Source: Pseudomonas helmanticensis | Lineage (GTDB): Bacteria > Pseudomonadota > Gammaproteobacteria > Pseudomonadales > Pseudomonadaceae | Assembly: GCF_900182985.1 (NCBI RefSeq) | Contig: NZ_FXUY01000001.1 | Location: forward strand, 1,488,001-1,552,000 | DNA: 64,000 bases | Direction of reading: 5' to 3' | Shown: in pieces, positions 7,037 to 14,834 of the stretch | Layout of the letters: each line of letters starts with the position of its first letter | Position numbering within the stretch: the first letter of the stretch is position 1 | Position numbers and translations under genes: made by a program | Notes under the pieces: model-generated | The model's input: only the letters and a program-made list of their open reading frames with translations | Told to the model about the DNA's origin: nothing | Database searches by the model: none

Positions 7037-8938
7037 ATGCAATTCAGGAAGAATATCAATGCTTTACGAGCGCTAGCCGTCCTCGCGGTGGTGCTTTTTC
7101 ACTTCCGGATTCCGGGCTTTGACGGCGGTTTTGTCGGCGTTGACATATTCTTCGTGATCTCCGGCTTTCTGATGACCGGGATCATTGTCAGCGGTCTGCA
7201 GCAACAAAAGTTCTCCCTTCTCGGCTTCTATGCCTCCCGTGCCCGACGGATCATTCCGGCGCTACTGACCCTGTGTGTGGCGCTGCTGATCTTCGGCTAC
7301 GTGTACCTGCCGCTGGATGATTTCCGCGAGGCGATCCGCACGATCAAAAGCAGCCTGCTGTTCAGCTCCAATTTCCTCTTTGCCAAAGACGGCAATTACT
7401 TCGACGCGCCGCTGCACGAAAACTGGTTGCTGCACACCTGGTCGCTGTCGGTGGAATGGCAGTTCTACCTGCTTTACCCCTTGCTGCTGATGGGCCTGTT
7501 CAAATATCTCGGCGCCCGCGCAAGCAAAATCGCCCTGATCGTGCTGGCGGCAATCTCGCTCGGTGCTTCGGTTTACTTGAGCATAACCCAGCCGGTTTTC
7601 GCCTTTTACATGCTGCCCACACGCGCCTGGGAGATGATCGCCGGCGGCCTGGCCTTTGTCTTCCCGTTGGCACTCAGCCGACGCAACAGTGCGCTGTTTG
7701 AGGGTGCCGGACTGCTGGCGATCGCACTCAGCGTGGCGTTTTTCTCGGAGGAAGACCTCTGGCCGGGTTATCTCGCTTTGCTACCGGTGATCGGTACTCT
7801 GCTGGTGATCTACAGCAATCGTCAGTCGCTCTTTAGCCGCAATGAAATCCTGCAGTTTACCGGCAGCATTTCCTACTCCGTCTATCTCTGGCACTGGCCG
7901 CTGGTGGTACTGCTGTATCTCTGCGGCCTGTTGACTAGTTGGCCGCACGTGCTGGGTGCAATCGCTTTTTCGTTGTTGCTGGGAGCGGTCTCCTACTACT
8001 GCGTCGAATCGAAAGTCAGCAGGGTAACCACCGCGCCACGCACGCTGTTCAAGTTTGCCGCGCTGGTGGTTGGTGTCATCGGTCTGTCAGCCGCAACCTC
8101 CTCGCTGGTGAAGAAATACCCCGACGCCCGCCTGGCTTTTGTCGATCTCGGGCAGCCTGAATACACCAGCAAACTCTATCCGCAAGAGTGCTACCCCAAT
8201 CGTTTCGCAGCGGCTGACTGCAAACTGGGCACCGGCAAGATCTCGGTAATTTTGTTCGGTGACAGTCACGCGCAATCCACCGCTGCTGCCGTGCAGATGA
8301 GTAATCCACAAGCCGCATTGTCCTGGTCGCGCGGCGGTTGCCCGCCGTTGCTGAACTTCGAAATGCGCGACAAGGATCTGCAAGACAAATGTCGCGCTTT
8401 CAACGAGGAAAAACTGCAAGTACTGAAGACTGACTTCCCCGGCGTTCCCGTAGTGCTGTTCAGCCGCGCCGCGCTGTACGCCGATCCCGGCAGAAGCAAC
8501 AATTACCGCATTCACTTTCCGGGCAGCCCACATGCTGGCGACGCGGCATTTGTCGATGCTTACATCGCCGAATACAGCAAAACCGTTTGCTCGATTGCCG
8601 AAAACCACCCGGTGTACATCGTCCGGCCGATCCCGGAAATGCCGTTCAGCGTCTATAAGGGCCTGAATCTGAATCAACGCCTGTTCCAGCAGACCGCCGA
8701 TATATCGATCCCGTTGAGCGAGTATGAAAAGCGCAACCGGATTGCCAACTACACGATTGAAGCGGCCGCCAAACGCTGCCATGCGACGGTTATCGATCCG
8801 ACGCCGTACCTTTGCCCGGCGGGTACTTGCATGGGTTCCAAGGACGGCGTGGCGTTGTACTTCGATGACAACCATCTGGTCGATGCCGGTAACCAGCGGT
8901 TGAAAGACCTGTTCAAGGATCTGCTCAAGCCAATCTAG
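7037..8938 (+). CDS. Membrane acyltransferase (OafA/YrhL family) with C-terminal SGNH domain
   Basis: 633 residues. The N-terminus INALRALAVLAVVLFHF and GGFVGVDIFFVISGFLMTG is the acyltransferase-3 signature. About ten membrane segments run to residue 370. The rest is a soluble domain with ILFGDSHAQSTAA (about residue 410, the GDS block of SGNH hydrolases) and DDNHLVDAGNQRL near the C-terminus, supplying the Asp/His pair. Such two-domain proteins O-acetylate lipopolysaccharide or other surface glycans. The stop codon shares a CTAG palindrome with the stop of the convergent EamA gene, so the coding regions overlap by four bases. The gene stands alone on this strand. The acceptor glycan cannot be told. 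Confidence 0.92.
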   Translation: MQFRKNINALRALAVLAVVLFHFRIPGFDGGFVGVDIFFVISGFLMTGIIVSGLQQQKFSLLGFYASRARRIIPALLTLCVALLIFGYVYLPLDDFREAIRTIKSSLLFSSNFLFAKDGNYFDAPLHENWLLHTWSLSVEWQFYLLYPLLLMGLFKYLGARASKIALIVLAAISLGASVYLSITQPVFAFYMLPTRAWEMIAGGLAFVFPLALSRRNSALFEGAGLLAIALSVAFFSEEDLWPGYLALLPVIGTLLVIYSNRQSLFSRNEILQFTGSISYSVYLWHWPLVVLLYLCGLLTSWPHVLGAIAFSLLLGAVSYYCVESKVSRVTTAPRTLFKFAALVVGVIGLSAATSSLVKKYPDARLAFVDLGQPEYTSKLYPQECYPNRFAAADCKLGTGKISVILFGDSHAQSTAAAVQMSNPQAALSWSRGGCPPLLNFEMRDKDLQDKCRAFNEEKLQVLKTDFPGVPVVLFSRAALYADPGRSNNYRIHFPGSPHAGDAAFVDAYIAEYSKTVCSIAENHPVYIVRPIPEMPFSVYKGLNLNQRLFQQTADISIPLSEYEKRNRIANYTIEAAAKRCHATVIDPTPYLCPAGTCMGSKDGVALYFDDNHLVDAGNQRLKDLFKDLLKPI

Positions 8939-9834
8939 GGCCGCGCCGCCACGCCGGCCCTGGATTTCACCCCCCAACCCTGTTGCATGCCGGCGGCCGC
9001 CAGCAGGATCGCTGCCACCCCGAGCCATTGCAGGATTTGCAGACGATGGCCAAAGGCAAACCAGTCGACGAAGATCGCCGCGATCGGGTAGATAAACGAC
9101 AGCGCGCCGGTCAATGCCGTCGGCAGTTTCTGGATCGCTCCATACAGCAGCACATACATCAGGCCGGTGTGGACGATGCCCAGTGTCACCAGGCTGGCCC
9201 AGGCACCGGGTGCTTGCGGCAGCGCCGAAAAGTGCGCGAACGGTGCCAGCAACAGTACACCGGTGCACACCTGAATCAGTGCGATCAAATGCGGTGGCGT
9301 GCCGGACAGGCGCTTGATGATCAGCGCCGCAATCGCATAGAGAAACGCCGCGCCCAAGGCCAGGCCGATGCCCAGCAAGTAGTCGTTGCCGCCCTCGCCT
9401 TGCGTACCGTGAGCACTGACAATCGCCAGCATGCCGATGAACGAAACCGCCAGCCAGAGCAGCTTCTGCAGGGTGATTTTCTCGCCAAGAAACAGCGCCG
9501 CCAGACCGACCAGCATGAACGGCTGCACGTTGTACACGGCCGTGCCGATGGCAATCGAAGCCCGCGAGTAAGAGGCAAACAACAGCAGCCAATTGCCGAC
9601 AATCGCGACCCCGCTGAGCACCGCCAGCAGGAACGTCGTGCGCGTGAGAATGCCCGGACGCAAGAAGCCGAAGGCCGCGCAGATCAGCAGCAAGGTGCCG
9701 GCGCCGAACACACAGCGCCAGAACACTACATCGAGTACCGGTTGCCCGGACATCAGTACGAACCAGCCGATCGTCCCGGAAATCAGCATGGCCGCGGTCA
9801 TTTCAAATGAGCCGCGCCGGATTGGGTTGTCCAT
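8935..9834 (-). CDS. EamA/DMT-family transporter
   Basis: About 299 residues with ten hydrophobic segments in two similar halves, the EamA (drug/metabolite transporter) pattern. Conserved pieces include FWRCVFGAGTLLL in the first half and LSFIYPIAAIFVDWFAFG near the end. Two adjacent ATGs (9837 and 9834) follow AGGAGATTG. The second has the better spacing. It is divergent from an Lrp/AsnC regulator gene 150 bases away, so amino-acid or related metabolite export under that regulator is a reasonable inference. Confidence 0.88.
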   Translation of the reverse strand: MDNPIRRGSFEMTAAMLISGTIGWFVLMSGQPVLDVVFWRCVFGAGTLLLICAAFGFLRPGILTRTTFLLAVLSGVAIVGNWLLLFASYSRASIAIGTAVYNVQPFMLVGLAALFLGEKITLQKLLWLAVSFIGMLAIVSAHGTQGEGGNDYLLGIGLALGAAFLYAIAALIIKRLSGTPPHLIALIQVCTGVLLLAPFAHFSALPQAPGAWASLVTLGIVHTGLMYVLLYGAIQKLPTALTGALSFIYPIAAIFVDWFAFGHRLQILQWLGVAAILLAAAGMQQGWGVKSRAGVAARP

Positions 9835-9983
9835 CATCAATCTCCTGAGCAGTTGGCGAAAACCTGACAAAAGTATGCCAATCCCGGCCGGGTGTTCTCC
9901 ATAGTAAAAAGCAGGCTAAACTCGATTTACGCCTTTTTTATCGCGGGTTATTTCCCTCGATTGCCTAATCCCGGAGTGAGCTC

Positions 9984-10421
9984 ATGACCGACGATATCGA
10001 CCAGATTCTCATCAGTGCCTTGATGGAAGATTCGCGGCGCTCGCTGAAGGCGCTGGCACAGCTCAGCGGGCTGTCGTCGCCGAGCGTGGCCGAACGTTTG
10101 CGCCGGCTGGAGGAGCGCGGTGTGCTTCAGGGTTATACCGTCGAAATCGACCCGAAATGCTTCGGTTACCAGTTGCAGGCCATCGTGCGCGTACGGCCGC
10201 TGCCGGGGCAGTTGCAGGAAGTGGAGCGGCAGATTATGGCGATTCCCGAGTTTACCGAGTGTGACAAGGTCACCGGCGAAGACTGCTTTATCGCCCGTCT
10301 GCACGTGCGCTCGATGGAGCAACTGGACACCCTCCTCGACCGCCTCAACACCCTGGCGGAAACCAATACCGCGATCGTCAAGAAGACCCCGGTCAAGCGC
10401 CGACTGCCGCCAATGGCGTGA
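9984..10421 (+). CDS. Lrp/AsnC-family transcriptional regulator
   Basis: 145 residues. The N-terminal HTH (ILISALMEDSRRSLKALAQ, then GLSSPSVAERLRRLEERGVL) is typical of the family. The C-terminal ligand-binding alpha/beta domain (from about residue 68) has the usual ECDKVTGEDCFIARLHV stretch. It senses a small molecule, often an amino acid. The divergent EamA transporter gene is the obvious target. The ATG follows CCGGAGTGAGCTC, a fair ribosome binding site. Confidence 0.92.
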   Translation: MTDDIDQILISALMEDSRRSLKALAQLSGLSSPSVAERLRRLEERGVLQGYTVEIDPKCFGYQLQAIVRVRPLPGQLQEVERQIMAIPEFTECDKVTGEDCFIARLHVRSMEQLDTLLDRLNTLAETNTAIVKKTPVKRRLPPMA

Positions 10422-10479
10422 GTGCTTTTTTTGCGCGCTCGGCGTAGATTGAGGTTTTTCCGGCGAAGGATTGGCGGTA

Positions 10480-10809
10480 ATGAGAATTCAGGCAATAGTG
10501 CTCGCGGCGGTGATACTCGGCGGTTGCGGGACAGTACAGACCGTGGTTCGCGATGATCAGGTCGCGGTGGACGGCCTCAAGAAGCAGAAGAGTTATTGCG
10601 GGGCGGTGCCAAGAATCTACAGCGGCCTCGCCTACGACTTTTGCAGTTTGCATGCTCCTCTGGGCGAAGGCGTGGATGCCGACGACTACAAAAACGCCGC
10701 AATTCCTGTGGTGTTGATCGATGCCGTGGTGTCCGGGGCACTCGATACGCTTTTGCTGCCCTACACCGTCTACAAACAGCAGACTGACGGCAGCATCGTG
10801 ATCAACTAG
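10480..10809 (+). CDS. YceK/YidQ-family lipoprotein
   Basis: 109 residues. The start is MRIQAIVLAAVILGGCGTV, a signal peptide with an LGGC lipobox. The body has YCGAVPRIYSGLAYDF and the hydrophobic VVLIDAVVSGALDTLLLPYT, as in YceK/YidQ proteins. AAGGA lies nine bases before the ATG at 10480. A TTG at 10471 would add three residues but is too close to that site. The function of the family is unknown. A smaller relative is encoded at 12086-12292. Confidence 0.82.
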   Translation: MRIQAIVLAAVILGGCGTVQTVVRDDQVAVDGLKKQKSYCGAVPRIYSGLAYDFCSLHAPLGEGVDADDYKNAAIPVVLIDAVVSGALDTLLLPYTVYKQQTDGSIVIN

Positions 10810-10845
10810 CCGCGAGCATGGCTTCAACACTTTCACACAGACAAC

Positions 10846-10870
10846 AAAAAACCCGCCTAGGCGGGTTTTT
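10846..10870. terminator. Bidirectional Rho-independent terminator
   Basis: The stem AAAAACCCGCC/GGCGGGTTTTT with a short loop has A and T runs on both sides. It sits between the convergent YceK-like and Bax-inhibitor genes and can end both transcripts. Confidence 0.85.
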
Positions 10871-10890
10871 CGTTATTTCACAGACTGTGA

Positions 10891-11562
10891 TCAGTCGTCG
10901 CGGCTCATGATGCCGAAGATCTGCAACAAGCTGATGAACAGGTTGTAGATCGATACATACAGGCTGATGGTCGCCATGATGTAGTTACGCTCGCCGCCCT
11001 GGATGATGGCGCTGGTCTGGAACAGGATGCACACCGACGAGAACAGCACGAAACCTGCGCTGATCGCCAATTGCAGGCCGCTGATCTGGAAGAAGAAGCT
11101 CGCCAGCGTTGCACCCAGCAGGACGAAGAAACCGGCGGTGATGAAACCACCGAGGAAGCTCATGTCCTTGCGGGTAATCAGCACGTAAGCCGACAGACCA
11201 CCAAACACCAGTGCGGTCATGGCGAAAGCCGAGCTGACCACTTCAGCGCCGCCCTGCATGCCCAGGTAACGGTTGAGGATCGGGCCAAGCAGGAACCCCA
11301 TGAAACCGGTCAGCGCAAAAGCGGACACCAGGCCCCACGCGGAATCACGCAGCTTGTTGGTAAGGAAGAACAACCCGTAGAAGCCGATCAGCACCACGAA
11401 AATATTCGGGTAGCCAACACGCATCTGCTGGGCAACGAAAGCCATCACGCCGCTGAATGCAAGGGTGAGAGCCAGTAGGCCGTAAGTGTTGCGCAGGACG
11501 CGGCTAACCTCTAGCTGCTCAGCCTGCACGCCGTTATTAACTGCGTAATCCTGTTCGCGCAT
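10891..11562 (-). CDS. Bax inhibitor-1/YccA family membrane protein
   Basis: 223 residues with seven hydrophobic segments after a short hydrophilic N-terminus. The sequence NTYGLLALTLAFSGVMAF, the FALTGFMGFLLGPILN stretch and the C-terminal SLYVSIYNLFISLLQIFG are characteristic of the BI-1 (TMBIM) family, as in E. coli YccA and YbhL. YccA interacts with the FtsH protease, and other members act as calcium leak channels. Which applies here is not visible. AGGAG lies before the ATG at 11562. It is a monocistronic gene ending at a shared terminator. Confidence 0.93.
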   Translation of the reverse strand: MREQDYAVNNGVQAEQLEVSRVLRNTYGLLALTLAFSGVMAFVAQQMRVGYPNIFVVLIGFYGLFFLTNKLRDSAWGLVSAFALTGFMGFLLGPILNRYLGMQGGAEVVSSAFAMTALVFGGLSAYVLITRKDMSFLGGFITAGFFVLLGATLASFFFQISGLQLAISAGFVLFSSVCILFQTSAIIQGGERNYIMATISLYVSIYNLFISLLQIFGIMSRDD

Positions 11563-11639
11563 GGCGACACTCCTGTTGGTTTGAAACGTTCAGTCGCAAA
11601 GATCATAACAGACGCTCTGTAACAAGCCATGCAGAGAGT

Positions 11640-11667
11640 TTGACAGTGTGTTTCATTCAGGTATTAT
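11640..11667 (+). promoter_or_regulatory. Sigma-70 promoter of the tRNA-Ser gene
   Basis: A perfect -35 TTGACA (11640-11645) is separated by 16 bases from a -10 TATTAT (11662-11667). A GC-rich discriminator (GGCGCCCGC) follows, as is common for stringently controlled stable-RNA promoters. The tRNA begins 17 bases after the -10. Confidence 0.8.
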
Positions 11668-11684
11668 GGCGCCCGCAACGCAAC

Positions 11685-11772
11685 GGAGGTGTGGCCGAGT
11701 GGTTTAAGGCAACGGTCTTGAAAACCGTCGACTGTAACAGGTCCATGAGTTCGAATCCCATCGCCTCCGCCA
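11685..11772 (+). tRNA. tRNA-Ser (anticodon UGA)
   Basis: 88 bases including an encoded CCA. The acceptor stem GGAGGTG pairs with CGCCTCC. The D-arm has GGCCGAGTGGTTTAAGGC. The anticodon loop CTTGAAA gives TGA. A long variable arm and the T-loop GTTCGAATC follow. The long variable arm is expected of class II serine tRNAs. The gene has its own promoter and terminator. Confidence 0.97.
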
Positions 11773-11780
11773 TCTTATGT

Positions 11781-11814
11781 ACGACAAAGCCCTGATTATT
11801 CAGGGCTTTGTCGT
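11781..11814 (+). terminator. Rho-independent terminator after the tRNA
   Basis: A 15-bp stem, acgacaaagccctga paired with tcagggctttgtcgt around a four-base loop, lies eight bases after the tRNA CCA. Only a weak T tract follows. The stem is long enough to end the transcript. Confidence 0.7.
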
Positions 11815-11933
11815 TTCTGGGGTTCGCGGAAATACCAGCCCTCACGAATGTGTTCCATGACTTTTATGGACGCGTTCCATGACTCGACCTGTTTGCACCC
11901 TTCCCCGGCGTCCTGCCGAACCTGAAACACTCT

Positions 11934-12038
11934 TCATGTAACACGGTGCCACGCCGGGTTCTTCCACGCAGAAAACCCGATGCAGAACTCAGATCTGCTC
12001 CCGTCCCTCAGGGCCAGCAGAATCGTTTTTCGAACCAC
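11934..12038 (-). pseudogene. Remnant of a YceK-like small lipoprotein gene
   Basis: A GTG at 12038 is preceded by GGATGTTAC and followed by codons for VVRKTILLAL, closely matching the start of the intact gene at 12292 (GGAAGTTAC, then a GTG start and MLRKLILILA). After ten codons the resemblance is lost (RDGSRSEFC), and the frame ends after 34 codons without a lipobox. I read this as a decayed paralogue. It occupies part of the otherwise empty 11815-12085 stretch, in which nothing else was recognised. Confidence 0.4.
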
Positions 12039-12085
12039 GTAACATCCTATTGAATGGTCGCATTCATGCCAGCGTTTGGCGCAGA

Positions 12086-12292
12086 TCAGTACCAGCAAAA
12101 AGGCAGTGACGCCGTATCAGCCACGAAAGTGAATGGTAAGTCGATGATCACAAGCGGACCGAGAAATTGCGCGAGTACATATTCACCCTTGACGCCGTCA
12201 TAGCAATCATAGGGAGGGTTCGTTACGGCCCCAAGCCAAGCACAACCACCGAGTTGAGCTATGGCCAAAATCAAGATGAGCTTCCGTAGCAC
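12086..12292 (-). CDS. Small YceK-like lipoprotein
   Basis: 68 residues from a GTG start with AAGGAAG upstream. The sequence MLRKLILILAIAQLGGCAWL is a lipoprotein signal peptide with an LGGC lipobox. The mature part contains NPPYDCYDGVKGEY and a hydrophobic GPLVIIDLPFTFVADTA segment, which together resemble YceK/YidQ proteins. It lies in an AT-richer patch downstream of the tRNA-Ser, flanked by what look like decayed relatives of itself. The function is unknown. Confidence 0.68.
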   Translation of the reverse strand: MLRKLILILAIAQLGGCAWLGAVTNPPYDCYDGVKGEYVLAQFLGPLVIIDLPFTFVADTASLPFCWY

Positions 12293-12301
12293 GTAACTTC
12301 C

Positions 12302-12638
12302 TTATTTTTTCCATTGTGCGATCTGTAGACGCTGTCGCGAAGAGTTAGTTACTTTTCCGACACAACCCGAATGCACTCCCCTCCGCGCCCAAGGGCAACC
12401 AGCGGCGCGGAGGGGTGAAGATCTGTGGTGGAACTGCCAGGGTTGAATCCACCCCCTAAGGTGGACACGATGATGGCAATTGGATAGTGTCCGGCGTTCT
12501 GCCTGCGACATCAGCGAACAGCAGATTCCGCCTTCGTCCGTGCAGCGATTTTCCCAAAACAACACCGCGTTCGTCGCAATCACCTTTGAGCCAACGGCGA
12601 GCCAGGACAACAGATAACGTTGCACGACACAACATCAC
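12302..12638 (-). other. AT-richer stretch with a possible third degenerate lipoprotein start
   Basis: No convincing gene is present in 12293-12675. A GTG at 12638 is preceded by GGATGTTAT, the same context as the two related starts at 12292 and 12038. The following codons are only weakly like the lipoprotein signal and shift frame. Overlapping open frames on this strand lack any recognisable protein features. A decayed third copy is the simplest reading, held with low confidence. Confidence 0.25.
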
Positions 12639-12675
12639 ATAACATCCAATATCAGTTAGAACTCAGGAGATCTCC

Positions 12676-13065
12676 TTGAACAAGGTTGTTTACGTACCAG
12701 CAAAATTCAAACCAGTCGGAAAAGAAGTCACTGTGAAAGTCCCAACAGGAGAAACCAAAAAGGGTTTTTTTGGTGGCTTGAAGGACGTGACCGTCAAAGA
12801 AAAGGAATGGCAACAAACCGGTTGGTCTGACTGTGAAATTGATGGGGAAGTTCTTTCTCAGGATATAGCGTCAGCCGTTGCGGAGCTTAATGCTGAAGGT
12901 TACGAAGTCGTTGCCATCCAACCCATCACTTCCGGGGCATATGATTACAAATGGGATAAATACAGCTCGGCTGACACCGGAGCCTCTACCTGCTACAGCT
13001 ATGGATATGGCTACAGCTATACGGAAGGCACAACCATCATTGCAAAAAAAACCAGCAGCAACTAA
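12676..13065 (+). CDS. Hypothetical protein with Tyr/Ser/Gly-rich C-terminus
   Basis: 129 residues from a TTG start with a strong AGGAGA five bases upstream. The N-terminal half is basic and beta-like (VVYVPAKFKPVGKEVTVKV, with GETKKGFFGGLKDVTVKEKEW). The middle has an acidic helix (DIASAVAELNAEGYEVVAIQP). The end is an aromatic low-complexity run, TCYSYGYGYSYTEGT, followed by TTIIAKK. There is no signal peptide or membrane segment. Base composition is clearly more AT-rich than the neighbours, suggesting an accessory gene. I do not recognise the family. Confidence 0.6.
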   Translation: MNKVVYVPAKFKPVGKEVTVKVPTGETKKGFFGGLKDVTVKEKEWQQTGWSDCEIDGEVLSQDIASAVAELNAEGYEVVAIQPITSGAYDYKWDKYSSADTGASTCYSYGYGYSYTEGTTIIAKKTSSN

Positions 13066-13171
13066 GCGTGGTTGCAATGGGACCTGACAGACGGTCCAAG
13101 GTTGCTGCGGATGGGCGATGCGAAACCTGATACCAAATCTGCGCGCACCTCGCCGCCATCACTTCACCTAC

Positions 13172-13201
13172 AAAAAAGCCCCGATCACTCGGGGCTTTGT
13201 T
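13172..13201 (+). terminator. Rho-independent terminator
   Basis: The stem AAAGCCCCGA/TCGGGGCTTT with a short loop is flanked by an A run and a TTTGTT tail. It lies 106 bases after the stop of the hypothetical gene at 12676-13065. Confidence 0.75.
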
Positions 13202-13259
13202 CTATCCAGGATTTGCAAATACACTCAACAACCTCAACCCTCTGAACAAGGACAGGTTC

Positions 13260-13391
13260 ATGAAGAAGATTTTCCTGCTGTTCACGCTCATCAGCGTGCT
13301 GGCCGGCTGCAACACCTACTCTGACGGACACCCGCGCAGCTCCGAAGATCCCGGCTGCAAAACCGCTCAGAAGCAGGCGGGATGCCTTTGA
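13260..13391 (+). CDS. Small lipoprotein, 43 residues
   Basis: The sequence MKKIFLLFTLISVLAGCNTY is a textbook lipoprotein signal peptide (LAGC lipobox), followed by a mature peptide of only 27 residues that ends KTAQKQAGCL. AAGGACAGG precedes the ATG. Such entericidin-like mini-lipoproteins are common and often missed. The function is unknown. The next possible frame begins ten bases before its stop. Confidence 0.6.
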   Translation: MKKIFLLFTLISVLAGCNTYSDGHPRSSEDPGCKTAQKQAGCL

Positions 13392-13573
13392 ATCAGCGTT
13401 CGTCGATGGGCGCGATAAAATTTTGCCTGGGCATTCTGTTGCTGTTTTGCAATGCCGACTTTAGCTACCGAAAGCCTCGGAGGGTCTTCACTACGGGTTT
13501 CGTCTGTTTCTGCATGGTAGTCGCCGTGACTGAGCTGTTGATCCTGACCATGATTTATTACCCACCCCGGTGA
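13382..13573 (+). CDS. Possible small membrane protein
   Basis: 63 residues starting inside the end of the mini-lipoprotein gene (ATGCCTTTGA). Two hydrophobic segments (AIKFCLGILLLFCNADF and TTGFVCFCMVVAVTELLILT) surround a short basic loop. There is no clear ribosome binding site beyond GGCGGG. Translational coupling to the upstream gene would be needed. It may not be a real gene. Confidence 0.3.
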   Translation: MPLNQRSSMGAIKFCLGILLLFCNADFSYRKPRRVFTTGFVCFCMVVAVTELLILTMIYYPPR

Positions 13574-13728
13574 AGCCTCGACCAACAACGGCAGCGAACG
13601 CGGCTTTTCTTCTATTGGGCCACGATCGCCGCTGATTCCAGTGAACAGTTTGCTAGTCGCCGCAGTATCCGCCCGGCGTACATGCAAGGCGCAAAAATTC
13701 TTTCGCCTGACTCAACATCGGAAGATGC

Positions 13729-14292
13729 CTAGTTCTGCAACGCAACCTGTTTGGCCTCGATTTTCAGTTCACTGAGGCGCTTGAGCATCGCGATGATGTT
13801 GACGCGAGCAGAGCCTTCATTAGCCAGGCGCAGGCGCTTGACGCCAATCACGGAGTCACCGAAACCCGCGGTAAAAGGCGTACGGATGACTTCACGCAGA
13901 ACGACCTTGTTGGTCTTGGCTTCCACCAGCGTGTATTCCACTTCGCTGGTGACCTCGAAATTCAGTCCGAACAGAGGCTGGTCAACGCGCAGCAAATTCG
14001 CCCGCAGAGCATAAGTGGCTGATTTTTCGTCGCCAAGCAAATCAGCGTTAGCGAGCGATTGCTTGAGTGCTGCGCCGAAGTCAGGGCTGTCGATTTCCGA
14101 AGTCCACAGAGGGTTGGTTGTATCCCCGCCATTCACTTCGGAAACTCGTACATTTTTCTTCAGCTGTGCGTCGTAAGAGCTTGCCTTGTCTTGATCGGCC
14201 GCGACGGTCATGCCGGAAACTTGTGCGGAGGAGGCACAGCCAGTGCAGAGAGCGATGAAGGCAGAAGCTAAAAGCAGGCGCAGATAGATCAT
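13729..14292 (-). CDS. Lipoprotein of unknown function
   Basis: 187 residues. The sequence MIYLRLLLASAFIALCTGCAS is a signal peptide with a CTGC lipobox. The mature domain is a mixed alpha/beta protein with VNGGDTTNPLWTSEID, ALKQSLANADLL and YALRANLLRVDQPLFGL segments. AAGGATTTTCAA precedes the ATG at 14292, which is preferred to an upstream frame extension to 14406. It is probably a periplasmic outer-membrane-anchored protein. I do not recognise a named family. Confidence 0.78.
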   Translation of the reverse strand: MIYLRLLLASAFIALCTGCASSAQVSGMTVAADQDKASSYDAQLKKNVRVSEVNGGDTTNPLWTSEIDSPDFGAALKQSLANADLLGDEKSATYALRANLLRVDQPLFGLNFEVTSEVEYTLVEAKTNKVVLREVIRTPFTAGFGDSVIGVKRLRLANEGSARVNIIAMLKRLSELKIEAKQVALQN

Positions 14293-14555
14293 TTGAAAAT
14301 CCTTGAGAGTGTAAATTCCAACGAGATTGCAAATGCTAGCACTTGGCCACTTTTTCAACCACCCAGCAATTCGCCCCGACAACTCAGTGGGTCCCTCCGC
14401 CGCCATTCTCGTGTTCTTTCAAGGACTGCACGACTGGCTTCGGCAGGTTGCAACACGCTCAGGAACAGTTGTGTCTTTTCCCAGAAAAATTGAATTAGCC
14501 AGTCATCCACCCGGTCAAGAATCATGAACGCAGTAAATCTGACGAGGTAACAGCG

Positions 14556-14690
14556 ATGACTATCGAAGCAGAGACACTCGTAGAATTGACCGAAGCGCTG
14601 CAAGAGCGCGGCATGACCTTGGGTGCCGATGTAGCTTTCACACGGGCGCCGTACCGGCACAACCACCGCTGGATCTGTACATTGGAATAA
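14556..14690 (+). CDS. Small hypothetical protein, 44 residues
   Basis: GAGG lies eight bases before an ATG that opens a 44-codon frame (MTIEAETLVELTEALQERGM, ending HRWICTLE). The acidic N-terminal helix and basic C-terminus look protein-like. The frame lies alone in the 14293-14834 gap. No homologue is recognised. It could be a short unannotated gene or the start of a truncated one. Confidence 0.4.
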   Translation: MTIEAETLVELTEALQERGMTLGADVAFTRAPYRHNHRWICTLE

Positions 14691-14834
14691 CCCTGCGCTA
14701 TGCCGACGGCGCGACGTTAACGCCCGCCGCCGGCTCCATCCTGCCGCGCCACGCGTGTTCGCGCTCGACAGCAACCAGCCAAAGCCGCCGATAAATGGCA
14801 GAATCCCCTCATCCTGATCATTTCGGAGACCACA

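Noticed and set aside
8087..9592. A 501-codon minus-strand frame over the acyltransferase end and EamA gene
   Set aside because: It overlaps two well-supported genes in other frames and has no family motif.
11685..13728. A tRNA-linked genomic island with integrase
   Set aside because: No integrase gene and no direct repeat of the tRNA 3' end were seen. Only an AT-richer accessory patch is supported.
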